A stretch of DNA of 15,986 nucleotides from an uncultured delta proteobacterium (GTDB taxonomy: Bacteria; Myxococcota_A; Polyangia; Polyangiales; Polyangiaceae). The stretch covers positions 1 to 15,986 of the forward strand of contig CAIOHM010000250.1 of the NCBI GenBank assembly GCA_903858055.1, in the 5' to 3' direction. The notes beneath the pieces are model-generated. The model saw only the letters and a program-made list of their open reading frames with translations. It searched no databases and was not told the origin of the DNA. The position numbers were made by a program, and so were the translations under genes. The stretch's first letter is position 1. Every line of letters begins with the position of its first letter. Below, piece after piece: positions 1 to 8,257 of the stretch.

Positions 1-46
1 GGCCTTCCTCGACGAGCTCGAAGCATGGCAGCCGTCTGGGTCCTGA
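1..46 (+). CDS. C-terminal end of an unidentified upstream protein (partial)
   Basis: Frame 2 is open from the window edge and ends in TGA at 44-46. It encodes a short acidic, amphipathic tail (AFLDELEAWQPSGS). The stop lies 20 bases inside the next gene, which starts at 25, an overlap typical of co-transcribed, translationally coupled genes. Only 14 codons are visible, so no family can be named, and the reading frame could be open by chance in this GC-rich DNA. Confidence 0.35.
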   Translation, partial: AFLDELEAWQPSGS

Positions 47-885
47 ACCTCGACGCGGATCTCGAGCTGGGCGCGCGCGGGCCCTACACGCCGACGCGCT
101 CGGTGACGCGTGCCATGCGTGCGCAGCGCGATCGCCTCGCCGCGGCGCTCCTCGAGGTGGGCGAAGACATCGTCGACGAGACGACCCCCGCGAACGCCGC
201 GCGCGGGCGCCCGGGTCTCGCGTTTTGCCCCACGCCGCGCGCCCTCGCGTTGCTCGCACGCGCCGGAGCCGTCCCCGAGCCGCACCCGAGCGTGGAGGTC
301 CTGCGCACGGTGAACGGTCGCGCGTTCTCCGCGTCGCTCGGCGCGGGGCTCCCCGGCAGCGCGTTCGTCACCGATCGTGCGACCGCCGAAGCCAAGCTTC
401 GCGCGGGCACGGGCCCGTGGCGTGCGAAGCGGGCCTTCGGCATGGCCGGGCGCGGACACCGGGTCATCGAACCGGGCGCGCTCACGGCCGGCGACCTCGA
501 CTTCGTGCGCGGCGGCCTCGCGCGCGGAGGCCTGCAAATCGAGCCGCACGTGCGCATCCACGAGGAGTTCGCGATCCACGGCATGATCGCGCCCACCGGT
601 CACGTCGACCTCGGGCGCGTCGTTCGCCAGCGCTGCGACGCACGCGGCGCCTGGCTCGCGACCGAGCCCCTCGACGAGCCCTTCGTGTTCGCGCGCGAGC
701 TCGAAGCCGAGGCGCGAAGCGTCGCGTGCAAACTGCACGAAGCCGGCTACTTCGGCCCCTTCGGCGTGGACGCGTTCACGCACGACGGGGGGTTCCACGC
801 GCGAAGCGAGATCAACGCCCGCTTCTCGATGGGCTTTCCCGTCGGCATGCCCGCGTGGCGCACGTCGCTGCGCGGCGCCTCGTGA
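25..885 (+). CDS. ATP-grasp superfamily protein, probable carboxylate-amine ligase-like enzyme of unknown substrate
   Basis: The 286-residue product has the outline of a single-chain ATP-grasp enzyme. This fold uses ATP to activate a carboxylate as acyl phosphate for attack by an amine or thiol. The visible landmarks are an RTVNGR segment at about 94-99 entering the first grasp lobe, and a Lys-containing nucleotide-binding strand (WRAKRAFGMAGRGH, 132-145). An acidic strand follows (QIEPHV, 171-176). The metal-binding C-terminal block reads FGPFGVDAF then SEINARFSMGF (243-271), matching the E-x-N-x-R pattern of ATP-grasp Mg2+ sites. I see no signal peptide or membrane segment, so it should be cytosolic. 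It probably belongs to an operon entering from the left, because its start overlaps an upstream frame by 22 bp. The ribosome site is weak (GACGAG). I cannot assign the substrate; RimK-like, D-Ala-D-Ala-ligase-like or carbamoyl-phosphate-like subfamilies all remain possible. Confidence 0.8.
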   Translation: MAAVWVLNLDADLELGARGPYTPTRSVTRAMRAQRDRLAAALLEVGEDIVDETTPANAARGRPGLAFCPTPRALALLARAGAVPEPHPSVEVLRTVNGRAFSASLGAGLPGSAFVTDRATAEAKLRAGTGPWRAKRAFGMAGRGHRVIEPGALTAGDLDFVRGGLARGGLQIEPHVRIHEEFAIHGMIAPTGHVDLGRVVRQRCDARGAWLATEPLDEPFVFARELEAEARSVACKLHEAGYFGPFGVDAFTHDGGFHARSEINARFSMGFPVGMPAWRTSLRGAS

Positions 886-891
886 AAGCCA

Positions 892-926
892 CGCGCCGCG
901 ACGTACCCCGCTCACGGGGCGGCGCG
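892..926. terminator. Stem-loop between convergent genes, possible bidirectional terminator
   Basis: Outer arms CGCGCCG (892-898) and CGGCGCG (920-926) pair over 7 bp. Inner arms CCCCG (906-910) and CGGGG (915-919) pair over 5 bp around the tetraloop CTCA, leaving a 7-nt bulge on the left side. It fills the 42-bp gap between the stops of the ATP-grasp gene and the rhodanese gene. Neither side has a clear T tract, so it may act as an RNA 3'-end stabiliser or a weak terminator. Confidence 0.5.
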
Positions 927-927
927 G

Positions 928-1311
928 TTACTTCGCCGCTTCGGTCTTCTCGCCCGCCGCCTTCCAGCCGCGGATCCCCGCGCCGAAGTGCTTCACGTTC
1001 GCGTACCCGAGCGACTCGGCGGCCTTCGCGGCGGCCCGGTACGCGTTGCACGACGGCCCGCCGCAGTACGCGACGACGAGCGTCGACTTGTCGGCAGGGA
1101 GCTGCTTCGCGAGCTTCTCTTTGCCCTCGAAGAGCACCGCTCCGGGAATGTGTCCCTCTTTGAACGAGTCGTCGCCGTTCACGTCGACGAGGGCGACCTT
1201 CTTCGAGGCGATCGCCGTCTTCAGCTCCGCGAGCCCGATGTCCGCGTAGTCGGCGGCCTGAGCCGCGAGGGAGACGAGCGCGACGGCGCATGCTGCAAGG
1301 ATCTTGTTCAT
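928..1311 (-). CDS. Exported rhodanese-like (sulfurtransferase-fold) protein
   Basis: This is a 127-residue single rhodanese domain. Residues 1-19 (MNKILAACAVALVSLAAQA) form a typical Sec signal peptide with an AQA-A cleavage site, so the mature protein should be periplasmic. Rhodanese hallmarks are LVDVNGDDSFKEGHIPGA (41-58), the active-site loop starting at Cys83 (YCGGPSCNAYR) and the closing GAGIRGW (110-116). Single-domain rhodaneses carry a persulfide on the loop Cys and handle sulfane sulfur; some serve as redox or binding modules. The loop carries a second Cys five residues on (Cys88), so a disulfide is possible. I chose the ATG at 1311 because the signal peptide begins there; the open frame extends to 1365 but adds a charged, uncharacteristic leader. 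It is co-directional with modF 64 bp upstream and could be the last gene of the ilvC transcript. The physiological substrate is unknown. Confidence 0.88.
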   Translation of the reverse strand: MNKILAACAVALVSLAAQAADYADIGLAELKTAIASKKVALVDVNGDDSFKEGHIPGAVLFEGKEKLAKQLPADKSTLVVAYCGGPSCNAYRAAAKAAESLGYANVKHFGAGIRGWKAAGEKTEAAK

Positions 1312-1322
1312 CTTCGTTCGAG

Positions 1323-1355
1323 CCTTTCGCGGCGTTCCGATGCGCCGCTCGAAGG
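1323..1355 (-). promoter_or_regulatory. Hairpin in the leader of the rhodanese gene
   Basis: GCGGCG (1329-1334) pairs with CGCCGC (1343-1348) around an 8-nt loop. A basal stem CCTT (1323-1326) with AAGG (1352-1355) follows across a small internal loop. It lies in the modF-rhodanese gap and ends 11 nt before the rhodanese ATG. On the minus strand the base of the stem contains the only Shine-Dalgarno-like run (GAAAGG), so it could mask ribosome binding or act as a processing or attenuation site between the two genes. There is no T tract. Confidence 0.3.
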
Positions 1356-1375
1356 CCCGTTGCACCGGGAGCGCC

Positions 1376-2707
1376 TCAGGTCGCGCCCAGGACGAGGCGC
1401 GCGCCGCCGATGCGCTCGGCCCAAAAGGCGCGCTCGTCCTCGCGGTGGGTGACGAAGAGCACCGTGCTCTTTTGCTGCGTGCAGAGCGAGGCCACGAGCT
1501 CGAGCACGCGCGCGCGGTTGTCGTCGTCGAGGCCCGCCGTGGGCTCGTCCATGATCACGAGCGGCGGCACCTTGATCGCCGCGCGCGCGATCAGCACAAG
1601 GCGCTGCTGACCGAACGAAAGCTCCCGGAAAGGCGCGCCCGCGTCGATGCCGAGCTCGAGCCAGGCGAGCCACGCACGCGCCCTCGTGCGATGGCTGGGC
1701 TCCGGTGCCACGTACACGCCGATGCTGTCGAAGAGGCCGCTGAGCAGCACCTCCTCGACGCTGCCCGCGACGCGGTAGTCCCGATGCAGGCGCGAAGAGA
1801 CGACGCCCACGTTCTTCTTGATGTCCCAGACGGTCTCGCCGGTGCCGCGCCGGCGCCCAAAGAGCGAGAGCTCGTTCGCGTAGGCCTGCGGGTGGTCGCC
1901 GCTGATCATCTCCAAGAGCGTGGATTTCCCCGAGCCGTTCGGTCCTTGCACGAGCGTGTGCTCGCCGGGCATGACGCGAAAGTCGAGGTCGGAGAAGACC
2001 ACCTGCTCGCCGTAGGCCACGCGGCCGCGCACGAGGTCCACGAGCGGCACGCGCGGGTCTGGCGCGTCGAAAAACGAGCCAACGTGCACCGGTGGCGACG
2101 GATGCTCGCGCTTCCCGAGCCTCGCGCGCGCGGACCATTCGTGCGCGGATCCGCGGAACGACACGGTGCGATCCGCGATGACGATCACCTCGCGCAGCGC
2201 CTCGAGCGGAAACGGCACGCTCGCCGGAACGAAGGTGCCCACGACGACCACCGGCGCATGCGCCGCCGCCTGCAGAATCGCTTGCGCGAGCTCGCCGCAC
2301 GACGAAGCGTCGAGGCCCTCGAAAGGGTCGTCGAGGACCAAGAGCGGCGGGTCTCGAAGCACCGCGGCGAGCAGCAGCGTCTTGCGCGCCTCGCCGGTCG
2401 ACAAGAGCCGATAGCCCCGCTGCCAGAGGGCCTCGAGGCGAAAGGCTTGGACCAGCGCATGGGCGCGCGCCCCTTCGCCGAGCAGCGCGCCCACGGTCGT
2501 TCCGGCGTCGACCGCTTCTTGGAAGTTGCTGTCGTCGTGCGCGAGCTCCGCTTCGTAGAACGCCTGCTGCGACTCCGCCGAAAGGAGCTCGGCCCGTGCC
2601 ACACGCGCCGAGAGCGCGCGCGCCGCCGTGGATTTTCCCGAACCGTTGGAACCCGTGAGGAGCGTGAGCCCCGAGGTCAGCGTGCCCGGATCGACGGCGA
2701 CGTGCAT
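1376..2707 (-). CDS. modF: ModF-like ABC protein with two fused ATPase domains (molybdate-type family)
   Basis: The 443-residue protein carries two ABC ATPase domains and no membrane segments. Domain 1 has Walker A GSNGSGKST (19-27), signature LSTGE (102-106) and Walker B LLVLDD (122-127). Domain 2 has Walker A GPNGSGKST (255-263), signature LSFGQQ (363-368), Walker B LVIMDE (383-388) and an H-loop His at 421. The stretches GDHPQ, LFGRRRGTGETVWDIKK and SGLFDSIGVY (270-332) are characteristic of E. coli ModF (PhrA), which is about 490 residues, so this version is somewhat shorter, mainly at the N terminus. ModF is encoded with molybdate-responsive genes in E. coli, but its exact role is unsettled. 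In domain 1 the catalytic Glu position is Asp127 and no H-loop His is evident, so domain 2 is probably the main ATPase. The start is set by the ATG 14 bp after the ilvC stop; the longer open frame upstream lies inside ilvC and is a shadow. Spacing suggests co-transcription with ilvC. Confidence 0.88.
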   Translation of the reverse strand: MHVAVDPGTLTSGLTLLTGSNGSGKSTAARALSARVARAELLSAESQQAFYEAELAHDDSNFQEAVDAGTTVGALLGEGARAHALVQAFRLEALWQRGYRLLSTGEARKTLLLAAVLRDPPLLVLDDPFEGLDASSCGELAQAILQAAAHAPVVVVGTFVPASVPFPLEALREVIVIADRTVSFRGSAHEWSARARLGKREHPSPPVHVGSFFDAPDPRVPLVDLVRGRVAYGEQVVFSDLDFRVMPGEHTLVQGPNGSGKSTLLEMISGDHPQAYANELSLFGRRRGTGETVWDIKKNVGVVSSRLHRDYRVAGSVEEVLLSGLFDSIGVYVAPEPSHRTRARAWLAWLELGIDAGAPFRELSFGQQRLVLIARAAIKVPPLVIMDEPTAGLDDDNRARVLELVASLCTQQKSTVLFVTHREDERAFWAERIGGARLVLGAT

Positions 2708-2721
2708 GGCTCCCGAGGGGG

Positions 2722-4206
2722 TCAGCCGCCGACGGCGATCTGCTTCATCGCGGTCATGTGGCCGCGGAGCACGGCGCCGATCTTCTCGACCGGGTGCGCC
2801 TCGATGGCCTTGTTGACCTCGAGGAGCTTGCGGTTGTCGACCTGCTGGCTGCCCGGCGCGAAGCTCTTGCCGATGACCTCGGTGCCCTGCTTCGCCATGA
2901 ACTCCTTGAGCAGCGGCACGGCCGCGTGGCTGAAGAGGTAGCAGCCGTATTCCGCCGTATCGCTGATGACCTTGTTCATCTCGTAGAGCTTCTTGCGCGC
3001 GATGAGGTTCGCGATGAGCGGCGTCTCGTGAAGCGACTCGTAATAGGCCGACTCGGGCTTCATGCCGACCTCGACCATGCACTCGAAGGCGAGCTCCACG
3101 CCGGCCTTGATCATCGCGACCATGAGCACGCCGTGATCGAAGTACTCCTGCTCGGAGATCTTGTCCGAGCCTGCGGGCGTGCGCTCGAAGGCCGTGTCGT
3201 TCGTCGCCGCGCGCCAGCCGAGGAGGTTCTTGTCGCCGTTGTCCCAGTCGGCCATCATCGTCGAGCTGAAGACGCCCGTGATGATGTCGTCTTGGTGCTT
3301 GCGGAAGAGCGGGCGCATGAGCGTGCGGAGCTCTTCGGCGAGCTCGAAGGCCTTCACCTTCGCGGGGTTCGAGAGGCGATCCATCATGAGCGAGATGCCG
3401 CCTTGCTTGAGCGCCTCGGTGACGGTCTCCCAGCCAAATTGCATGAGTTTCGAGGCGTAGCCCGGGTCGATGCCCTCGGCGACCATGCGGTCGAAGCAGA
3501 GGATCGAGCCCGTTTGCAGCATGCCGCAGAGGATGGTCTGCTCGCCCATGAGGTCGCTCTTCACCTCGGCCACGAAGCTCGACTCGAGCACTCCGGCGCG
3601 ATCGCCGCCGGTCGCCGCGGCGTAGGCCTTGGCAATCTCGAGGCCGTCGCCGTTCGGGTCGTTCTCGCGGTGCACGGCGATGAGCGTCGGGACGCCGAAG
3701 CCGCGCTTGTACTCTTCACGGACTTCCGTGCCCGGGCACTTGGGCGCCACCATGACGACGGTGAGGTCCTTGCGGATCGCCTGACCCTCTTCGACGATGT
3801 TGAAGCCATGGCTGTAGGCGAGCGTGGCGCCGGTCTTCATGAGCGGCATCACCTTTTGCACCACGTCCGCGTGCTGCTTGTCGGGAGCGAGGTTGCACAC
3901 GAGGTCCGCCGTGGGAATGAGCTCTTCGTAGGTTCCGACCTTGAAGCCGTTGCTCGTGGCGTTCGTGAAGCTCGCGCGCTTCTCCGCGATGGCGTCGGCG
4001 CGGAGCGCGTAGCTCACGTCGAGTCCCGAGTCGCGCATGTTGAGGCCCTGGTTCAGACCCTGCGCGCCGCAGCCGACGATGACCACCTTCTTGCCGCGGA
4101 GCTTCTCGACGCCGTTGAACTCGCTGCGATCCATGAAGCGGCAGCGCCCGAGCTGGTCGAGCTTTTGAGCCATCGTGAGCGTGTTGAAGTAGTTCTGTCG
4201 GGACAT
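2722..4206 (-). CDS. ilvC: Ketol-acid reductoisomerase, class II, NADP-dependent
   Basis: IlvC converts acetolactate or acetohydroxybutyrate to the dihydroxy acid by alkyl migration and NADPH reduction. This is the second common step of valine, leucine and isoleucine synthesis, in the cytosol. The 494 residues match the long class II enzyme (E. coli about 491) with its duplicated C-terminal knotted domain, not the roughly 330-residue class I form. Seen: Rossmann loop GCGAQG (45-50); Arg69, Arg77 and Ser79, which align with the residues that bind the NADPH phosphate in E. coli; His133 and Lys156; the Mg2+ motif DLMGEQ with Asp218 and Glu222. C-terminal metal ligands lie in the SEQEYFDHG...ELAFECMVE region. 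The start is supported by GAGAGG four bases before the ATG. It is divergent from ilvY, with a sigma70-like promoter in the gap, and is followed after 14 bp by modF. Expression is expected to be induced by its substrates through IlvY. Confidence 0.98.
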   Translation of the reverse strand: MSRQNYFNTLTMAQKLDQLGRCRFMDRSEFNGVEKLRGKKVVIVGCGAQGLNQGLNMRDSGLDVSYALRADAIAEKRASFTNATSNGFKVGTYEELIPTADLVCNLAPDKQHADVVQKVMPLMKTGATLAYSHGFNIVEEGQAIRKDLTVVMVAPKCPGTEVREEYKRGFGVPTLIAVHRENDPNGDGLEIAKAYAAATGGDRAGVLESSFVAEVKSDLMGEQTILCGMLQTGSILCFDRMVAEGIDPGYASKLMQFGWETVTEALKQGGISLMMDRLSNPAKVKAFELAEELRTLMRPLFRKHQDDIITGVFSSTMMADWDNGDKNLLGWRAATNDTAFERTPAGSDKISEQEYFDHGVLMVAMIKAGVELAFECMVEVGMKPESAYYESLHETPLIANLIARKKLYEMNKVISDTAEYGCYLFSHAAVPLLKEFMAKQGTEVIGKSFAPGSQQVDNRKLLEVNKAIEAHPVEKIGAVLRGHMTAMKQIAVGG

Positions 4207-4249
4207 GGAGCCTCTCTCGTGAGGACGCGCGGCCGGCGTCGTTCACCGA

Positions 4250-4278
4250 GTTATAGACGGCCGCTTCGCAGAAACCAA
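4250..4278 (-). promoter_or_regulatory. Predicted ilvC promoter
   Basis: Reading the minus strand, the -10 box TATAAC (4250-4255) has 5 of 6 consensus bases. It is separated by exactly 17 bp from the -35 box TTGGTT (4273-4278), which has 3 of 6. A strong -10 with a poor -35 is what an activator-dependent promoter looks like. Transcription would start near 4243, giving a leader of about 37 nt with no room for a leader peptide. Confidence 0.65.
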
Positions 4279-4280
4279 CG

Positions 4281-4326
4281 TTGCGCCCGTGCCGACTTTT
4301 GGTAGGTACAATTGCGCCGAACGCAA
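4281..4326. promoter_or_regulatory. Predicted IlvY (LysR-type) operator: dyad plus upstream half-site
   Basis: The 15-bp perfect dyad TTGCG-CCGAA-CGCAA lies at 4312-4326 and contains the LysR-type T-N11-A spacing. Its left half TTGCGCC recurs in the same orientation at 4281-4287, exactly 31 bp (about three helical turns) away. Relative to the predicted ilvC start near 4243, the dyad is centred near -76 and the half-site sits near -40, next to the -35 box. Those are the usual places for LysR-type recognition and activation sites. The dyad also covers the predicted start of the ilvY transcript, so bound IlvY would repress its own gene. Confidence 0.6.
4307..4312 (+). promoter_or_regulatory. Predicted -10 element of ilvY
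   Basis: TACAAT matches 5 of 6 consensus bases. No good -35 is found at 16-18 bp. A transcript starting 6-8 bases downstream would begin inside the operator dyad and leave only about 10 nt before the ilvY ATG at 4329, so the message would be almost leaderless. That agrees with the absence of a Shine-Dalgarno sequence there. Confidence 0.45.
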
Positions 4327-4328
4327 CA

Positions 4329-5222
4329 ATGCCCACGAGCCACGAACTCCGCGCTTTCCTCCACCTCGCCGAGACCCTGCATTTCGCCAGGAGCGCGAAG
4401 GCGCTTCACATGAGCGCCTCGGCGCTGACCCGCAGCATCCAGCGCGTGGAAGAGGAGCTCGGCCAGCCCGTGTTCCTCCGCTCGAAGCGCAGCGTCGCCC
4501 TCACGCGGGCCGGGGAGATCTTCCGTGATCACGCGCGCGCGCAGCTCGTGGCCGAAGCGCGCCTTCGCGAGGCGCTCGCCTCCGAGGAAGCCGAGCCGAC
4601 CGGCGAGCTCCGCATCGCCTGCACCGTCACCGCCTGCCACTCGGTGCTCCCGAAGCTCCTCGCGCGCTACCGAAGTCGCTACCCCGGCATTCACCTGACC
4701 ATCGGCACCTCGGACGCCGCGCGCTGCGTCGAGCGCCTCGAAGCCGACGAGGTCGATGTCGCCGTGGTGCCCGAGCCCGACACCCCGCCGGGCGACGCGC
4801 GCTTCGTCCGCCTCGCGCACACGGAGCTCGCGTTCGTCGCGCCCACGACGGAGAAGGATCTCGCCGCCCGCGTGCGCCAGGGAAAGCGCGGCTGGCAGGG
4901 GCTCCCGGTGGTGCTCCCGCGGCGCGGCCTCGAGCGCGAGCGCGCGGACGCCTGGTTCGCGGCCCTGGGGATCGAGCCCGAGGTGTACGCCGAGGTCGAA
5001 GCGAACGAGGCCATTTTGGCGATGGTCGCGCTCGGTTGCGGCGTGGGCATCGTTCCCGAGCTCGTGCGAAAAGACAGCCCGCTGCGCTTGCGCGTCGAGC
5101 CCGTCGAGGTGCCGCGTCCGCCGCGGGGCTACTTCGTCTCGCTGTGCGCAAAGACCGCCACGCTCCGTCGTCGCGCCGCGAACGCGCTCTGGGAGCTCGC
5201 GCCAGCCTCTTCTACGCTCTAG
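4329..5222 (+). CDS. ilvY: LysR-family transcriptional activator of ilvC
   Basis: The 297-residue protein has the size of E. coli IlvY and the standard LysR layout. The N-terminal winged helix-turn-helix reads LRAFLHLAETLHFARSAKAL then LTRSIQRVEEELGQPVFLRS (residues 7-52). A linker helix follows, then a substrate-binding-like effector domain from about 87. IlvY-type features are TGELRIACTVTACHSVLP at the start of the effector domain and ALGCGVGIVPELV near its end. In E. coli IlvY binds acetolactate or acetohydroxybutyrate and activates divergent ilvC while repressing itself. Here the gene is likewise divergent from ilvC across 122 bp. I chose the ATG at 4329; an in-frame TTG at 4281 would add 16 residues that LysR proteins lack and would place the operator inside the coding region. 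No Shine-Dalgarno sequence is visible, so translation is probably near-leaderless. Confidence 0.92.
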   Translation: MPTSHELRAFLHLAETLHFARSAKALHMSASALTRSIQRVEEELGQPVFLRSKRSVALTRAGEIFRDHARAQLVAEARLREALASEEAEPTGELRIACTVTACHSVLPKLLARYRSRYPGIHLTIGTSDAARCVERLEADEVDVAVVPEPDTPPGDARFVRLAHTELAFVAPTTEKDLAARVRQGKRGWQGLPVVLPRRGLERERADAWFAALGIEPEVYAEVEANEAILAMVALGCGVGIVPELVRKDSPLRLRVEPVEVPRPPRGYFVSLCAKTATLRRRAANALWELAPASSTL

Positions 5223-5233
5223 ATCGGTTTTCG

Positions 5234-5266
5234 GTCGAGGGGAGCGCATGCTGCCGCTCCCCCGAC
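5234..5266. terminator. Strong stem-loop between convergent ilvY and mgtA
   Basis: Arms GGGGAGCG (5239-5246) and CGCTCCCC (5255-5262) pair perfectly around an 8-nt loop. The stem extends by GTCG (5234-5237) with CGAC (5263-5266) across one bulged A, for 12 bp in total. It begins 12 bp after the ilvY stop. The first T run on the plus strand (CCTTTT) comes about 14 nt later, and the minus side shows none, so it is a non-canonical terminator or 3'-end stabiliser. A second small hairpin, GCGGTT-GAA-AACCGC, lies at 5317-5331. Nothing else is evident in this 166-bp gap. Confidence 0.5.
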
Positions 5267-5388
5267 GACCCCCACCAGCCTTTTCCCTTCGTCTCACGTC
5301 GCAGCGAAGAGTCCATGCGGTTGAAAACCGCGCTAGCCGCGAGGCTCGTGCGCCCCAGCCGCGCGAAGCGTGAACCGCGGGCGGAGCG

Positions 5389-8076
<2,688 letters not shown>

Positions 8077-8184
8077 GCGGTGGTCTCCTTGCGCCGCACG
8101 CCCTCGGCCGCGGATGGCCCGACCCCGCGACGACGATCGTGCGCGCGCATCCTGTGTCGCCGCCACGCGAACGCTACCGACCCG

Positions 8185-8236
8185 GCGCGGCTTGGCGTCC
8201 GGCGACGCACGTCTGCGCATCCGGCCAAGCGAGCGC
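8185..8236. repeat. Long imperfect inverted repeat between mgtA and the acyltransferase gene
   Basis: GCTTGGC (8190-8196) pairs with GCCAAGC (8224-8230). Beyond a small asymmetric internal loop, GCGC (8185-8188) pairs with GCGC (8233-8236). Inside, CGG (8200-8202) can pair with CCG (8221-8223), or GCGTC-CGGC-GACGC can form a local hairpin at 8195-8208. It sits about 110 bp upstream of mgtA and ends 21 bp before the acyltransferase ATG. It could be an operator or an RNA leader structure for either gene. The rest of the 181-bp gap shows no clear promoter. Confidence 0.4.
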
Positions 8237-8257
8237 AGCCCTGGTAAGCTCCGGTCC

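Noticed and set aside
1312..1365. Upstream start of the rhodanese protein at 1365
   Set aside because: It would place 18 charged residues before a clear signal peptide.
1304..2941. Open frame of about 545 codons antisense to modF
   Set aside because: The Arg/His-rich product has no motifs, while the opposite strand has complete tandem ABC signatures.
2708..3082. N-terminal extension of the ModF-like protein
   Set aside because: The extra part lies inside ilvC and shows no ABC-like sequence; the ATG at 2707 just after the ilvC stop fits better.
2758..4305. Open frame of about 515 codons antisense to ilvC
   Set aside because: ilvC is certain from its motifs. The antisense product is rich in Arg, His, Val and Glu with no family pattern, as expected from codon bias in GC-rich DNA.
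4281..4328. TTG start of ilvY at 4281
   Set aside because: It would add 16 residues not found in LysR proteins and put the predicted promoter and operator inside the gene.
8077..8184. Mg2+-sensing riboswitch (M-box or mgtA leader type) before mgtA
   Set aside because: I could not recognise the conserved loops or a leader peptide by eye; an Infernal search would decide.
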